Assembly (NCBI RefSeq): GCF_000730605.1
Contig: NZ_BBIS01000030.1
Location: 62,001 to 126,000, forward strand
DNA length: 64,000 nucleotides
Reading direction: 5' to 3'
Source: Pseudomonas monteilii NBRC 103158 = DSM 14164
GTDB lineage: Bacteria > Pseudomonadota > Gammaproteobacteria > Pseudomonadales > Pseudomonadaceae
The position numbers and the translations under genes are program-made. Of the stretch, positions 52,577 to 61,583 are shown one piece after another. Each line of letters starts with the position of its first letter. Position 1 is the stretch's first letter. The notes beneath the pieces were generated by a model. That model saw only the letters and a list, made by a program, of their open reading frames with translations. It was not told where the DNA came from and did no database searches.

Positions 52577-55500
52577 TTAGCCGCCGAGGGTTTGCGCCTG
52601 GCGAGTGAGGCTGGTCAGCAGGCCGGTTTCAACCTGCTGCTGCTCGGCAGTCAGCACGTCCACCCCCTGGCGGTACTGCTGCTCGTTGATCGGGACGCGA
52701 CGCAGTATTCCTTGAGCATTCAATGGGCTTTCAGGCATGACGCCGGCCAGCGCTCGTAGAACAGAACTGTCCAGGGTGGTGACTGGGTCGGCGGTTTCAT
52801 CCAGGCAGTAGTACAGGTAGTCCAGGCCCGGCCGCCAAAAATCGGTGATCAGGCCGAACTGTGCGGCATGCTCACGTTTCAGGTACCCAACCCAACCCGG
52901 CTGCTGGTTCAACCATTGTTCCCGAGCACTGGCATCCTTATCCAGCGCCAGGACCGCAGCTTTCACCCGGTCGATGATGGTCTGGTTGATCCTGGCTGTG
53001 TCGCGGTACAACATGCCTCGGCTTGGCTCAGGATAGTCCAGCGCGGTGGCCAGAGACTGGCGCAACGCCAGGCGCACCTCGATATCGTCCACCAGCCCCG
53101 TTTCCAGGTCGATGTCCGGAAACGCAGAGGGTTCGTCGAGCACATCGTAAGCGGGAAGATCTTCATCGAAGACGCCATCGAGCAGCGCCTGTTTGCGCAA
53201 GGACCTTTTCCAGCTGATACGGTCGGCCAGTTGATTGACCTGGTCGCGTCGATACAGCTTGCGATACAGCCTCAGCAGATCGATGGGTTGGCTACCGGCA
53301 CGGCCTGCGGCTTCGTGGGCCAGTACCTCTATTTCCAATGCGCTGAAAGCGTCGGCGCCTGCGTCGCCACAGGTTGGGGGGAAGTCGCCAGCCACGGTGG
53401 CCAGGCGTTCACGTAGCTCGGTGTCTTGAGCAGCCTTCTCCAGCAAGTCCCAGACACGTTTCCTCAGGGCTACGGTATCACGCCGCGCTTCCGCCGACTG
53501 GGCGAGACGTCCCAGGACCCCTAGCAGTGCCGCATTCTCACCTTGGTCGAACAGATCGCTCCACAGTTGCTCCTCCGCATTGCTCGCCTCACCACGGAAA
53601 ATGCCTTGCCACTGTGGTACGTCCTCTGCGTGCTCGAATACGTTGACGCCACTGCTGCCCAGGCGCGCACGTGTCTGGGCTTCCAGGGTGTTGTAGTTGA
53701 ACAGCCAGCGGCGCTCAGGCAGGCGCGCGGCGACGTCACGGGCGAAGGGGGTACGCAGCACCCCTGGCAGGTCTGGCAGCGTGCGAATGCGGTTGGAGGA
53801 GAGGTTGAGATAGCGCAGTTGGTACTGGGGCTGACTCATGAGGGTGGTCAAGCTGTCGGGCCATTGCTGCAGTTCGCAACGTTCGAGGTCCAGGTGGCTG
53901 AGGCGGGCCATGAAGCGCAGGTCAGGCGGCAGCTGCAATGGGTTGCCAGGCATGTGCAATACCATGGGGTGAATCATGTCCTGAAAACGGGCTGCCAGGG
54001 TGTCATCGAGTGTGATCTGATTATTGCCCAGGCCCAGTGCATCCAGTGGCAAGCGCGCAAGGAAACTCAAGCTGGCGGCATCGAGTTGCAGGCGATTGCG
54101 GCTGAGGCCGAGTATTCTCAGGCCGGGCATTGCTTCGATGGCTTGTTGGGCAGTGGCTGTAAGGGCAGTCAAGCCATTGCTTGTCAGGCCCAGCTCGCGT
54201 AGCCGTGGCGCAGACTTGAGCGCCTCGAACAGTGTTTCGGCGTCAATGTCGGGGTTGCCAATGATTTCCAGGTTTTCCAGGTTGGGGAAGTTTGACAGCA
54301 AGCCGCTGTCCAGGCGCTGCAGTTGCAGCCCATCAAGCGTGAGTTGCCGGATATGCGGCATGCGAGCAGTGAACGTTGGCAGCGCTTGCAACTGCATGCG
54401 GTCCAGCACGAGTGCCCCGCGTTGCGCGCCGCCTTCACGCCGGGCAGCACTCATCAGCCGCTCGGCGCACTGTTGGCGATCAAAGCGCTCTTCCAGCGAA
54501 GCTGAAGCGTTGGCCCAGCGGTTGAGGTCACGGCTGAGGGTACGCTGTTCTGCTTCCAGCCGACTGATGGCGATACCCAGGTCGCCCCCTTGGGCAAGAT
54601 CAGCTTGCAGCGCACTGATTTGCTGGCTGCTGAGTTCGGGGTAGAGTGCCTGGAGGCGGCGCGCGGCTGGCAGGCCCCGACCACTCAAAGGGTAGCCAAG
54701 TTGGCCGTTGGCCATGCGCAAGGGTGAGCGCAAGCTCGGCTTGATGGGCTGTTGGCCAAGTAGTGAGGCGCAATGCTGGCGATCGGCAAGGGCAAGTTGC
54801 AGTAACTGAGCCGAGTCTGCCTGTGGGTGCTCGGCTTGCAGGGCCTGTTTCAGGCGTTGGCTGTCATCGTTAGCCAGGCTGCGCCTGAACATGCCGAGGA
54901 TGGCGCGGTCTAGCCGTGCACGGGCTTGCAGGCGACGGGCTTCTTCGGCAATGCGAAGCGGCACCCGTCCGTTGGTCAGGCTTAGCCGTTCGGCGTTGCT
55001 GATGTTGGCCAGTAACGCTTCAAGCGCACTGTCCGGCAGGCCGGGAAACTGCCGGGCGAGGGGTTGGGCGGCTGGGGGAAGGACGGAGCGGCGGCTTTGT
55101 TGCAGGCTGCTGAACAACGCCTCGCGATGTGCTTCCAGGTGTGTCGCGAGCGTGTTGTTCAAGGCAGAAGGTCGCTGCTCGGGTGGCGTGTCACCCACCA
55201 GTTGCAGCGCGGCCTCTTCCTCCATTTGAGCCAACACGGTCTGGCTCAGTTGACCATTGTCCAGATCGGTGCGGGTGACTTCGATTTCTACCTGTCCCGT
55301 CGAATGGGGTGGGCCGTAGCGCACAGACTCGCCCCAGGGTTCTGGCCCTTTGTAAACCTTGAGTACAGTCCCCTCAGGCCACCCCGGCAGGCGCAGCAGT
55401 TCAGGTAAGGCAAAGTTCTTGTACGCTGCCAGCGGCAGCCCATGGCGTACGCGATCAATGATCTGTTGAGCCTCGTTGTCGAGTTGCAGGCGTTGCAAGG

Positions 55501-57451
55501 TGTCGATCAACAGAGCGGGTGGGCGTGAGCCTGTTGCCTGTTTACGGCGTAATACACTTTCATCGGTACCGGTACTGCGCATGGCGTAGTCCAGCTCGCT
55601 TTCGTCCAGGCCAGTGGTGTAGTTGCCCAGGCGGCTCATGAGTTGCTGGTGGTCCCATTCCAGCGGTTGTTCATGGTCGAGTTGCCAGCGAGCGTCACCA
55701 TGATGCAACAAGCGCGGCGCATAGGCCTGCGCATCATCGGGGTGGCGCACGCGCCATTGTTGCTCAGCGTCCTGAAACACTTCGTATAGCGTCCCATCCA
55801 GCTTCAGGTAGGTCTTCCCATCGAGGTGCACATGGCCGAGCGAATCGGGTTGAGTTTCCTCAGGGATAGCCGCTGGGCTTGCATACGGCTTCATGTCGGG
55901 GTACCAGAGCACTTCCTGATCTTCGTGCCACACACTCGTCAGTGCATCGACGAAGCCTGATGCCTGAACGATCTTGGCGCCTACCGCAAAACCGGCGATG
56001 ACCGCCGCATTGATGGCCAGTGATTCCAGTTGCACCAGCGCTTGCTGGCTATCGCCTTCTTCCCAGGCCTCGAACCCGGTGAACACAGAACTCATCAGGT
56101 CGTAGGCGAAAACGCCAAGCATGACCGTGTTCAGCCCGGGCACGAAGAACGCAGCCACGTTGAGCACATTCATGCCCATGTCGAACCAGTGCTTCAGGCG
56201 CTGGTTGCGGGCCTTGGCGTCTACGTCGGCAGTGGGGACAGCAATGGTTTTCGCGTCGGCCTTCATGCGCGCAAGGTGCGCGTTGTACAAGGTGGCCCAG
56301 GGATCAGTGCGGATGGGCGAGGGGGTGAAAGGGAGTACAGGCTTGTGTCGGGGTCTGCGTATGCCTGCATCGTCCTTCTCGAACAGCGCGTTCTCCAGCT
56401 TGTCGGCCAGCTCCTGTTGCCTGTCCTTGTAGGCGAAATGGACCAAGGCACGACGGAATGTGCTTTGCAGCAAGCGGCTGCGCAGGTGCTTGCCTGCTGC
56501 CTGGCGTGAGGCAAATTCCCTGACCGGGTGCTCGTTGTCTTCAGGTATGTAAACAATGCACGGGTTTATCTGGCCAGGCTCGTCGGGCCCGATGAACAGG
56601 ATTTCGTGGATGGGGATACCGAACAGGCTGAAGTTCCAGCAGTGCAACGGCTGCTTATCGTAGGTGGGGTGGGGCTTGCCATCGCATAACTGAATGAGCG
56701 CATTGCCTGCGCGGTCGCTCAACAGGCCTTTGAGCGTTGCGATCAGTGCCTGCACCCTCAAAGCTTCACGGCTGGCTTGAATCGACAGGCGCTGGATTTC
56801 AGCGCGGTTGTCGCCCTCGTGGGTTGCATGCAGATGGTCTTGATAGCGCTGGCCAAGGTCCAGCGCCCGACAATGCTTGACGAAGTCCGCCATCGTCAGG
56901 CCTGGCAAGGGTGTCTCGCTGCCTGCTGCACGGGTGAGCCTGCTGTAGGCGCCTACTTCATCCAGGCCCTCGAAGTTGTGCAGAGCCGCCTCCAGCAAGC
57001 TGCGTGCTTGCGGCTCGCCCACGGGGCGGGTGGCCAGCACATCCACCTTCCGGTCAGGGAACAAAGGCACTTCCAGGTCGGGAACGCCGGTCCAGATATC
57101 GGCATCGGCTTCAAAGGGCTGGAAGACATACTGCGCTCTGTCTACGGGCACATTCACTTTCAACCGCTCGGTCAGCAGAGGGGTGCTGAAGGTGATGATG
57201 TCTTTGAAGCCCGCAAGCGCTGTCTTGAGTTGCGCCAGGCATTTGTTTCGCACTTTGATGGCGTTGCGCAACTGCTCGCGCGCGGGCGCATCGGCAGTGG
57301 CGTACCATGTGTAAGGGGTGCCATCTTCAGCCAGATAGTCCCTGCGCAGGCTTTGCACCACTTTTTGCGTGTGTGCGGGGTGAAGCGCCTTGCTCCATTT
57401 CGGCAATGCGCGGGTTATCTGGCTTTGATGTAGCGGCGTGGGGTTTGTCAT
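52577..57451 (-). CDS. Giant LRR protein with NEL-type E3 ubiquitin ligase domain
   Basis: A 1624-residue protein. The N-terminal ~1000 residues match the DUF6543 (dermonecrotic-toxin-like) region of large Pseudomonas proteins and contain a hydrophobic segment near 430-500 (VAAFFVPGLNTVMLGVFAYDL). Leucine-rich repeats follow at ~1040-1230 (LDGLQLQRLDSGLLSNFPNL, LRILGLSRNRLQL, LRYLNLSSNRIRTLPDLPG). The C-terminal ~330 residues look like a NEL domain, with the probable catalytic Cys1361 in PTCGDAGADAF. NEL enzymes (IpaH, SspH) are type III effectors that ubiquitinate host proteins. No secretion system is nearby and no cleavable signal is seen. Start at 57451 with AGAGG upstream. Confidence 0.82.
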   Translation of the reverse strand: MTNPTPLHQSQITRALPKWSKALHPAHTQKVVQSLRRDYLAEDGTPYTWYATADAPAREQLRNAIKVRNKCLAQLKTALAGFKDIITFSTPLLTERLKVNVPVDRAQYVFQPFEADADIWTGVPDLEVPLFPDRKVDVLATRPVGEPQARSLLEAALHNFEGLDEVGAYSRLTRAAGSETPLPGLTMADFVKHCRALDLGQRYQDHLHATHEGDNRAEIQRLSIQASREALRVQALIATLKGLLSDRAGNALIQLCDGKPHPTYDKQPLHCWNFSLFGIPIHEILFIGPDEPGQINPCIVYIPEDNEHPVREFASRQAAGKHLRSRLLQSTFRRALVHFAYKDRQQELADKLENALFEKDDAGIRRPRHKPVLPFTPSPIRTDPWATLYNAHLARMKADAKTIAVPTADVDAKARNQRLKHWFDMGMNVLNVAAFFVPGLNTVMLGVFAYDLMSSVFTGFEAWEEGDSQQALVQLESLAINAAVIAGFAVGAKIVQASGFVDALTSVWHEDQEVLWYPDMKPYASPAAIPEETQPDSLGHVHLDGKTYLKLDGTLYEVFQDAEQQWRVRHPDDAQAYAPRLLHHGDARWQLDHEQPLEWDHQQLMSRLGNYTTGLDESELDYAMRSTGTDESVLRRKQATGSRPPALLIDTLQRLQLDNEAQQIIDRVRHGLPLAAYKNFALPELLRLPGWPEGTVLKVYKGPEPWGESVRYGPPHSTGQVEIEVTRTDLDNGQLSQTVLAQMEEEAALQLVGDTPPEQRPSALNNTLATHLEAHREALFSSLQQSRRSVLPPAAQPLARQFPGLPDSALEALLANISNAERLSLTNGRVPLRIAEEARRLQARARLDRAILGMFRRSLANDDSQRLKQALQAEHPQADSAQLLQLALADRQHCASLLGQQPIKPSLRSPLRMANGQLGYPLSGRGLPAARRLQALYPELSSQQISALQADLAQGGDLGIAISRLEAEQRTLSRDLNRWANASASLEERFDRQQCAERLMSAARREGGAQRGALVLDRMQLQALPTFTARMPHIRQLTLDGLQLQRLDSGLLSNFPNLENLEIIGNPDIDAETLFEALKSAPRLRELGLTSNGLTALTATAQQAIEAMPGLRILGLSRNRLQLDAASLSFLARLPLDALGLGNNQITLDDTLAARFQDMIHPMVLHMPGNPLQLPPDLRFMARLSHLDLERCELQQWPDSLTTLMSQPQYQLRYLNLSSNRIRTLPDLPGVLRTPFARDVAARLPERRWLFNYNTLEAQTRARLGSSGVNVFEHAEDVPQWQGIFRGEASNAEEQLWSDLFDQGENAALLGVLGRLAQSAEARRDTVALRKRVWDLLEKAAQDTELRERLATVAGDFPPTCGDAGADAFSALEIEVLAHEAAGRAGSQPIDLLRLYRKLYRRDQVNQLADRISWKRSLRKQALLDGVFDEDLPAYDVLDEPSAFPDIDLETGLVDDIEVRLALRQSLATALDYPEPSRGMLYRDTARINQTIIDRVKAAVLALDKDASAREQWLNQQPGWVGYLKREHAAQFGLITDFWRPGLDYLYYCLDETADPVTTLDSSVLRALAGVMPESPLNAQGILRRVPINEQQYRQGVDVLTAEQQQVETGLLTSLTRQAQTLGG

Positions 57452-57632
57452 GGTCATGACCTCTTGCGTAGAGGGGATAGTCCACGCTCTTCAAGGCGCC
57501 GTGGTGCGGTAGATAGTTGTCGGTAACGGTCGGTCTTGCGCATGCGTGGGTCGGTGAGGGGCCAGCAGCAGGGGGCGATCTGCGAGAGGGTGAGGCAGGC
57601 CATGGCGCAGGCTTCAGCCAAGGAGAATTGCA

Positions 57633-58559
57633 ATGCGTTCGCTGTGCAGTCCGAAAGATCACCTGCTAGACCTCAATGGTATTGAAATAGCGGTCCGCAC
57701 CTGGGGCGCCGAAGACGGTATTCCCGTATTGGCCTTGCATGGCTGGCTGGACAACGCTGCCTCGTTCGAACGCCTGGCACCGATGCTGGACGGTTGTTTC
57801 GTGGTGGCCCCCGACCTGGTCGGCCATGGCCGCTCTGACCATCGCCGCCACGACAGTGGCTATTACCTGTGGGAGCACGCCGAAGACATGCTGGCGGTGA
57901 CCGATAGTCTGGGGCTGGCGCAGTTCCATGTGCTGGCCCACGGCATGGGCACCGGGGTGGCATCGCTGCTGGCTGCCATGACCAGTGGCATTGCCAGCAT
58001 GACCTTCCTCGACGGCATGGGGGCACCGTTCACGGTGGCCGAGGATGACCGCGTGCAGCACCTGGCGCGGGCCTACCGGCTCAAGCGTATGGTGCAGCGC
58101 AGCCAGCTACCGGGATTTGCCGAGCCAGACCCCGGCCGCTTCGACGACCTGGACACCGCCTTGACGCAACGCCGCGAACGCCTGGACACCGAGCTGTCGG
58201 AAGGTGCTGCACGGCTGCTGGCGCTGCGCGACCTGTTGCAACTGGGCGATGGCTATTGCTGGCGCCACGACCCGCGGCTGGTGCTGCCCGAACCCATGCC
58301 ACTGACCGAGCGCGAAGCCTGCGAACTGCTCAACCAGATCAGCTGCCCGTTGTACCTGCTGTTTGGTCGCCAGGGGGCATTCACCGGCGAAGCCTTTGCC
58401 CGGCGCGAGGCTGCCTTGCCTGGTCAGGCGAAGATTTCGTGGCACCCGGGCGGGCACCACTTCCACCTGGATACCCCGGACCGGGCGCTGGTCGACCAAC
58501 TGTTGCGTATCCTTACGCGGCATGAAGGGCGCGTGCTGCAACGGTTGGTGAACGAGTAG
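57633..58559 (+). CDS. Alpha/beta hydrolase-fold protein lacking nucleophile serine
   Basis: A 308-residue alpha/beta-hydrolase fold. The oxyanion region LALHGWLDNAASF, the acid-turn APDLVGHGRSDHR and the late His in PGGHHFHLD are normal. The nucleophile elbow, usually GHSMG, reads AHGMG: residue 104 is glycine (codon GGC at 57942), so the serine nucleophile is missing. Other fold elements are intact and codon use is normal, so this is a real gene that may be non-hydrolytic or use another mechanism. An AAGGAG site precedes the start. It leads a short plus-strand group with a VOC gene. Confidence 0.88.
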   Translation: MRSLCSPKDHLLDLNGIEIAVRTWGAEDGIPVLALHGWLDNAASFERLAPMLDGCFVVAPDLVGHGRSDHRRHDSGYYLWEHAEDMLAVTDSLGLAQFHVLAHGMGTGVASLLAAMTSGIASMTFLDGMGAPFTVAEDDRVQHLARAYRLKRMVQRSQLPGFAEPDPGRFDDLDTALTQRRERLDTELSEGAARLLALRDLLQLGDGYCWRHDPRLVLPEPMPLTEREACELLNQISCPLYLLFGRQGAFTGEAFARREAALPGQAKISWHPGGHHFHLDTPDRALVDQLLRILTRHEGRVLQRLVNE

Positions 58560-58634
58560 CTGATTCTGGTCACGCCGGGCGAAGCTGGGCTATGGTGGCG
58601 AACGTATTCGCACACACGGCACAAGGAGCCCGGC

Positions 58635-59054
58635 ATGCGACCGTTCGCTATCAAGCACATAGACCATCTTGTTCTGCGGGTCAGCGACCTGCCGCGCAGT
58701 GTTGCCTTCTACACAGAGCTGCTGGGCTGCACTGTCAGCCGCGTACGCGACGACCTGGGCATGGTGCACTTGGCCACGGGCACGGCGATGATCGACCTGG
58801 TGACCCTGGACGGCCCGCTGGGCCAGCCAGGCGGGGCGGCACCGGGGGTGGGGGGGCGCAACCTGCACCATTTCTGCCTGCGTATCGAGCCGTTCGACGA
58901 GGCGGCATTGACGGCCTACCTGGAAGCCGCCGGGGTCAAGGTTGAACCTGCCGAGAGACGTTATGGTGCCGAGGGCGAGGGGCTGTCCCTGTATTGCTAC
59001 GACCCGGATGGCAACCAGGTCGAGTTGAAGGGGCCGGTAGCAGAGGCGGTATGA
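58635..59054 (+). CDS. VOC-family (glyoxalase/bleomycin-resistance fold) protein
   Basis: A 139-residue single VOC module pair. The motifs HIDHLVLRVSDLPRSVAFYTE (metal His), HHFCLRIE and YCYDPDGNQVELKGP (metal Glu) are standard for glyoxalase-like metal enzymes, many of unknown substrate. AAGGAG lies 7 bases before the start. Its stop overlaps the next start (ATGA), showing that a hydrolase gene used to be coupled to it; that gene is now a remnant. Confidence 0.9.
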   Translation: MRPFAIKHIDHLVLRVSDLPRSVAFYTELLGCTVSRVRDDLGMVHLATGTAMIDLVTLDGPLGQPGGAAPGVGGRNLHHFCLRIEPFDEAALTAYLEAAGVKVEPAERRYGAEGEGLSLYCYDPDGNQVELKGPVAEAV

Positions 59055-59293
59055 GCGAGCTGCACAGCCGTGAGCATTGGATCGACACCGCGCAAGGCAA
59101 GCTGTTCGCCCAGGCGTGGGTACCCCTGCAGGTGCAGGGGGCGCCCATTGTCCTGCTGGATGATTCGCTGGGTTGTGTGGCGGGTGGGCCGGCGGCGATG
59201 CAGTTGCTGCAAGGGTGCGGGCATGTACCGCATCGGGAACAGGCTGAGGTGGCGCTGGCAGCGGTCGTGCAGGTTCTGTGTAAACGCCGCTAA
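59051..59293 (+). pseudogene. Alpha/beta hydrolase remnant with internal in-frame deletion
   Basis: The 80-codon frame begins like an alpha/beta hydrolase (REHWIDTAQGKLFAQAW, APIVLLDDSLGCV) and then, at about residue 47, jumps to sequence typical of the C-terminal catalytic-His part (LQGCGHVPHREQAEVALAAV). About 200 residues between, including the nucleophile elbow, are gone. The frame is kept, so a short product could still be made, but it cannot be an enzyme. Overlap with the VOC gene (4 bases) marks the former operon. Confidence 0.75.
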
Positions 59294-59368
59294 GCATGCG
59301 CCGTTCTTTCAAGCGCCCACCTGGCCTCAGGCCCAACACTGGCGGCTCCTGACTAACTGGAGTCGCCC

Positions 59369-59485
59369 ATGCGCGCCCTGTATGCCCCACTGTTCTTCTT
59401 CGGTTTCATTGCCGCCGCACTGTCATTGGCAGCCCAACCGTTGTGGCTATTGCCCCTGCTGGCCAATGCCGTGCTGCAGAGCTGC
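59369..59485 (+). pseudogene. Truncated membrane protein gene (sterol-desaturase-like 5' end)
   Basis: The frame starts MRALYAPLFFFGFIAAALSL and continues AAQPLWLLPLLANAV, like the first helices of bacterial sterol desaturase/fatty acid hydroxylase family proteins. After about 38 codons it becomes non-coding and soon stops. The point of loss coincides with the end of a truncated AraC-type gene on the other strand. Confidence 0.55.
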
Positions 59486-59643
59486 TCGCCCACACGCACC
59501 TCGACATCGGCGCCGAGGCCGACAAGCACCTGATGCGCGTAGTGCACGTGACGGTCGGTCCTGCCGAGTGTAGACAGCAGCAGGCAGTGATCGTCCGCCA
59601 ACCAGATATCGCCTAGCCAGCCCGGTGTAGCCGTGTCGTTCAT
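59470..59643 (-). pseudogene. Truncated AraC-family regulator gene (5' end only)
   Basis: Starting at 59643 on the minus strand, the frame reads MNDTATPGWLGDIWLADDHC then LLLSTLGRTDRHVHYAHQVL and VRVGEQ, like the N-terminal sensory domain of AraC regulators. No helix-turn-helix follows; after about 56 codons the frame runs antisense through the desaturase-like fragment. Two gene starts thus face each other with both 3' parts missing. Confidence 0.55.
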
Positions 59644-59836
59644 GCTGCCCTCTGGAGTGCGGTCAGCCGGGTGGATATCCAGGCAAACCCGATTATGCTT
59701 CAGTTACCTTGCTGCGATCCGAGGCGGCTCGCCTCGTCGTGCTTCGCGCAACCAAAGCAAGCCCCAAGGCCTGGGTGCGACGGTGAAGTGGTTGTGAGGT
59801 GCTCCGGCCTGCATGATGACATGACGGAGGCAACCC

Positions 59837-61516
59837 ATGGCGGTTCTCGACAGCGCATCCACGGGCAGTAGCGCGCCCCAACGCGGTATCACCCGGGAGG
59901 AGCGCAAGGTCATCTTCGCCTCTTCCCTGGGCACGGTGTTCGAATGGTACGACTTCTACCTGTACGGTTCCCTGGCGGCGATCATCGCCAAGCACTTCTT
60001 TGCCGGGGTCAATGAAACCACCTCGTTCATCTTCGCCTTACTCGCCTTTGCCGCCGGGTTCGCCGTGCGGCCATTCGGTGCCATCGTATTCGGCCGCCTG
60101 GGCGACATGATCGGGCGTAAGTACACTTTCCTCATTACCATCGTGATCATGGGCCTGTCCACCGCCATCGTCGGCTTGCTACCTGGCTACGCCTCGATCG
60201 GTGTGGCCGCGCCGATCATCCTGATCACCCTGCGCCTGCTGCAGGGCCTGGCACTGGGGGGCGAGTACGGCGGCGCGGCCACCTACGTGGCCGAACATGC
60301 ACCGAAGGGGCGGCGCGGATTTTTCACCGCCTGGATCCAGACCACAGCCACCTTGGGGCTGTTTCTGTCGCTGTTAGTGATCATGGCGTGCCGCACGGCC
60401 ATGGGGAACGAGGCGTTCGAGGCCTGGGGCTGGCGGGTGCCGTTCCTGCTGTCGATCCTGCTGCTGGCGATTTCGGTGTACATCCGCATGCAGCTCAACG
60501 AGTCACCGGTGTTCATGAAGATGAAGGCCGAAGGCAAAGCCTCCAAAGCACCCCTGACGGAGTCGTTCGCCCGTTGGGACAACCTGAAGGTGGTGATCAT
60601 GGCGTTGCTGGGCGGCACTGCTGGTCAGGCCGTGGTGTGGTACACCGGGCAATTCTATGCGCTGTTCTTCCTGTTGCAGATGCTCAAGATCGAGCCACAG
60701 ACGGCCAACCTGCTGATTGCCGGCTCGCTGCTGATCGGCACGCCGTTCTTCATCTTTTTCGGTAGCTTGTCTGACCGCATTGGCCGCAAGAAGATCATCA
60801 TGGCCGGCTGCATTATCGCTGCGCTGACTTATTTCCCGATTTTCAAGGCGCTGACCGAGTACGGTAACCCGGACGTGTTCGTTGCCCAGGAGCAGAACCC
60901 GGTGGTGGTGGTGGCTGACCCTGGCCAGTGCGCGTTCCAGTTCGACCCGGTGGGCAAGGCCAGATTCACCAGTTCCTGCGACATCGCCAAGAGCCTGCTG
61001 GCCAAGCGCGCCATTCCCTATACCAACGAAGCGGCCGAGCCTGGCAGCGTGGCGCAGATCCGTATTGGTGAGCGGGTATTGCCGAGCTTTGAAGGCAGTA
61101 GCATGGCCGCAGCGGACTTCAAGGTGCAGAGCGAGGCGTTTACTGCAACCGTGAGTGGTGCATTGAAAGAGGCGGGCTACCCGGAAAAGGCTGACCCGGC
61201 GAAGATCCACTACCCGATGGTGCTGTTGCTACTGACCCTCCTGGTGATCTACGTGACCATGGTCTACGGCCCGATTGCCGCCTGGCTGGTGGAACTGTTC
61301 CCAGCGCGTATTCGCTACACCTCGATGTCGCTGCCTTACCACATCGGCAACGGCTGGTTCGGCGGCTTCCTGCCGACGGTTGCGTTTGCCATGGTGGCGG
61401 CGACCGGGGATATCTATTACGGCTTGTGGTACCCAATCGTGATCGCCGTGATGACGGCGGTACTGGGGATCTTCTTCATGCCGGAGACCAAGGACCGGGA
61501 TATCAGTCATACCTGA
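59837..61516 (+). CDS. MHS-family MFS transporter with large extramembrane insertion
   Basis: A 559-residue permease. Helix 1 SLGTVFEWYDFYLYGSL and the loop GRLGDMIGRKYTFL are MHS signatures; GLALGGEYGGAATYVAEHAP follows helix 4. Between a helix ending near residue 338 and one starting near 458 there is a hydrophilic insertion of about 120 residues that standard MHS proteins (~430-450 residues) lack. It contains two cysteines (GQCAFQFD and SSCDIAK) about 18 residues apart, which could form a disulfide if the segment is periplasmic. Substrate unknown, likely an organic acid. It is preceded by GGAGG 6 bases upstream. Confidence 0.88.
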   Translation: MAVLDSASTGSSAPQRGITREERKVIFASSLGTVFEWYDFYLYGSLAAIIAKHFFAGVNETTSFIFALLAFAAGFAVRPFGAIVFGRLGDMIGRKYTFLITIVIMGLSTAIVGLLPGYASIGVAAPIILITLRLLQGLALGGEYGGAATYVAEHAPKGRRGFFTAWIQTTATLGLFLSLLVIMACRTAMGNEAFEAWGWRVPFLLSILLLAISVYIRMQLNESPVFMKMKAEGKASKAPLTESFARWDNLKVVIMALLGGTAGQAVVWYTGQFYALFFLLQMLKIEPQTANLLIAGSLLIGTPFFIFFGSLSDRIGRKKIIMAGCIIAALTYFPIFKALTEYGNPDVFVAQEQNPVVVVADPGQCAFQFDPVGKARFTSSCDIAKSLLAKRAIPYTNEAAEPGSVAQIRIGERVLPSFEGSSMAAADFKVQSEAFTATVSGALKEAGYPEKADPAKIHYPMVLLLLTLLVIYVTMVYGPIAAWLVELFPARIRYTSMSLPYHIGNGWFGGFLPTVAFAMVAATGDIYYGLWYPIVIAVMTAVLGIFFMPETKDRDISHT

Positions 61517-61523
61517 CGAATGA

Positions 61524-61581
61524 GGTTGCCTGTACGGGCCTCTTCGCGGGTTTACCCGCGAAGAGGCCCGTACAGGCAACC
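61524..61581. repeat. 58-bp near-perfect palindrome (REP-derived) at convergent gene ends
   Basis: Arms of 28 bp, starting GGTTGCCTGTACGGGCC and reading into a REP core CTTCGCGGGT, are exact inverted copies around a 2-base centre. It lies 7 bases after the transporter stop and 2 bases before the stop of the opposing gene, so it can terminate or stabilise both transcripts. Confidence 0.9.
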
Positions 61582-61583
61582 GG

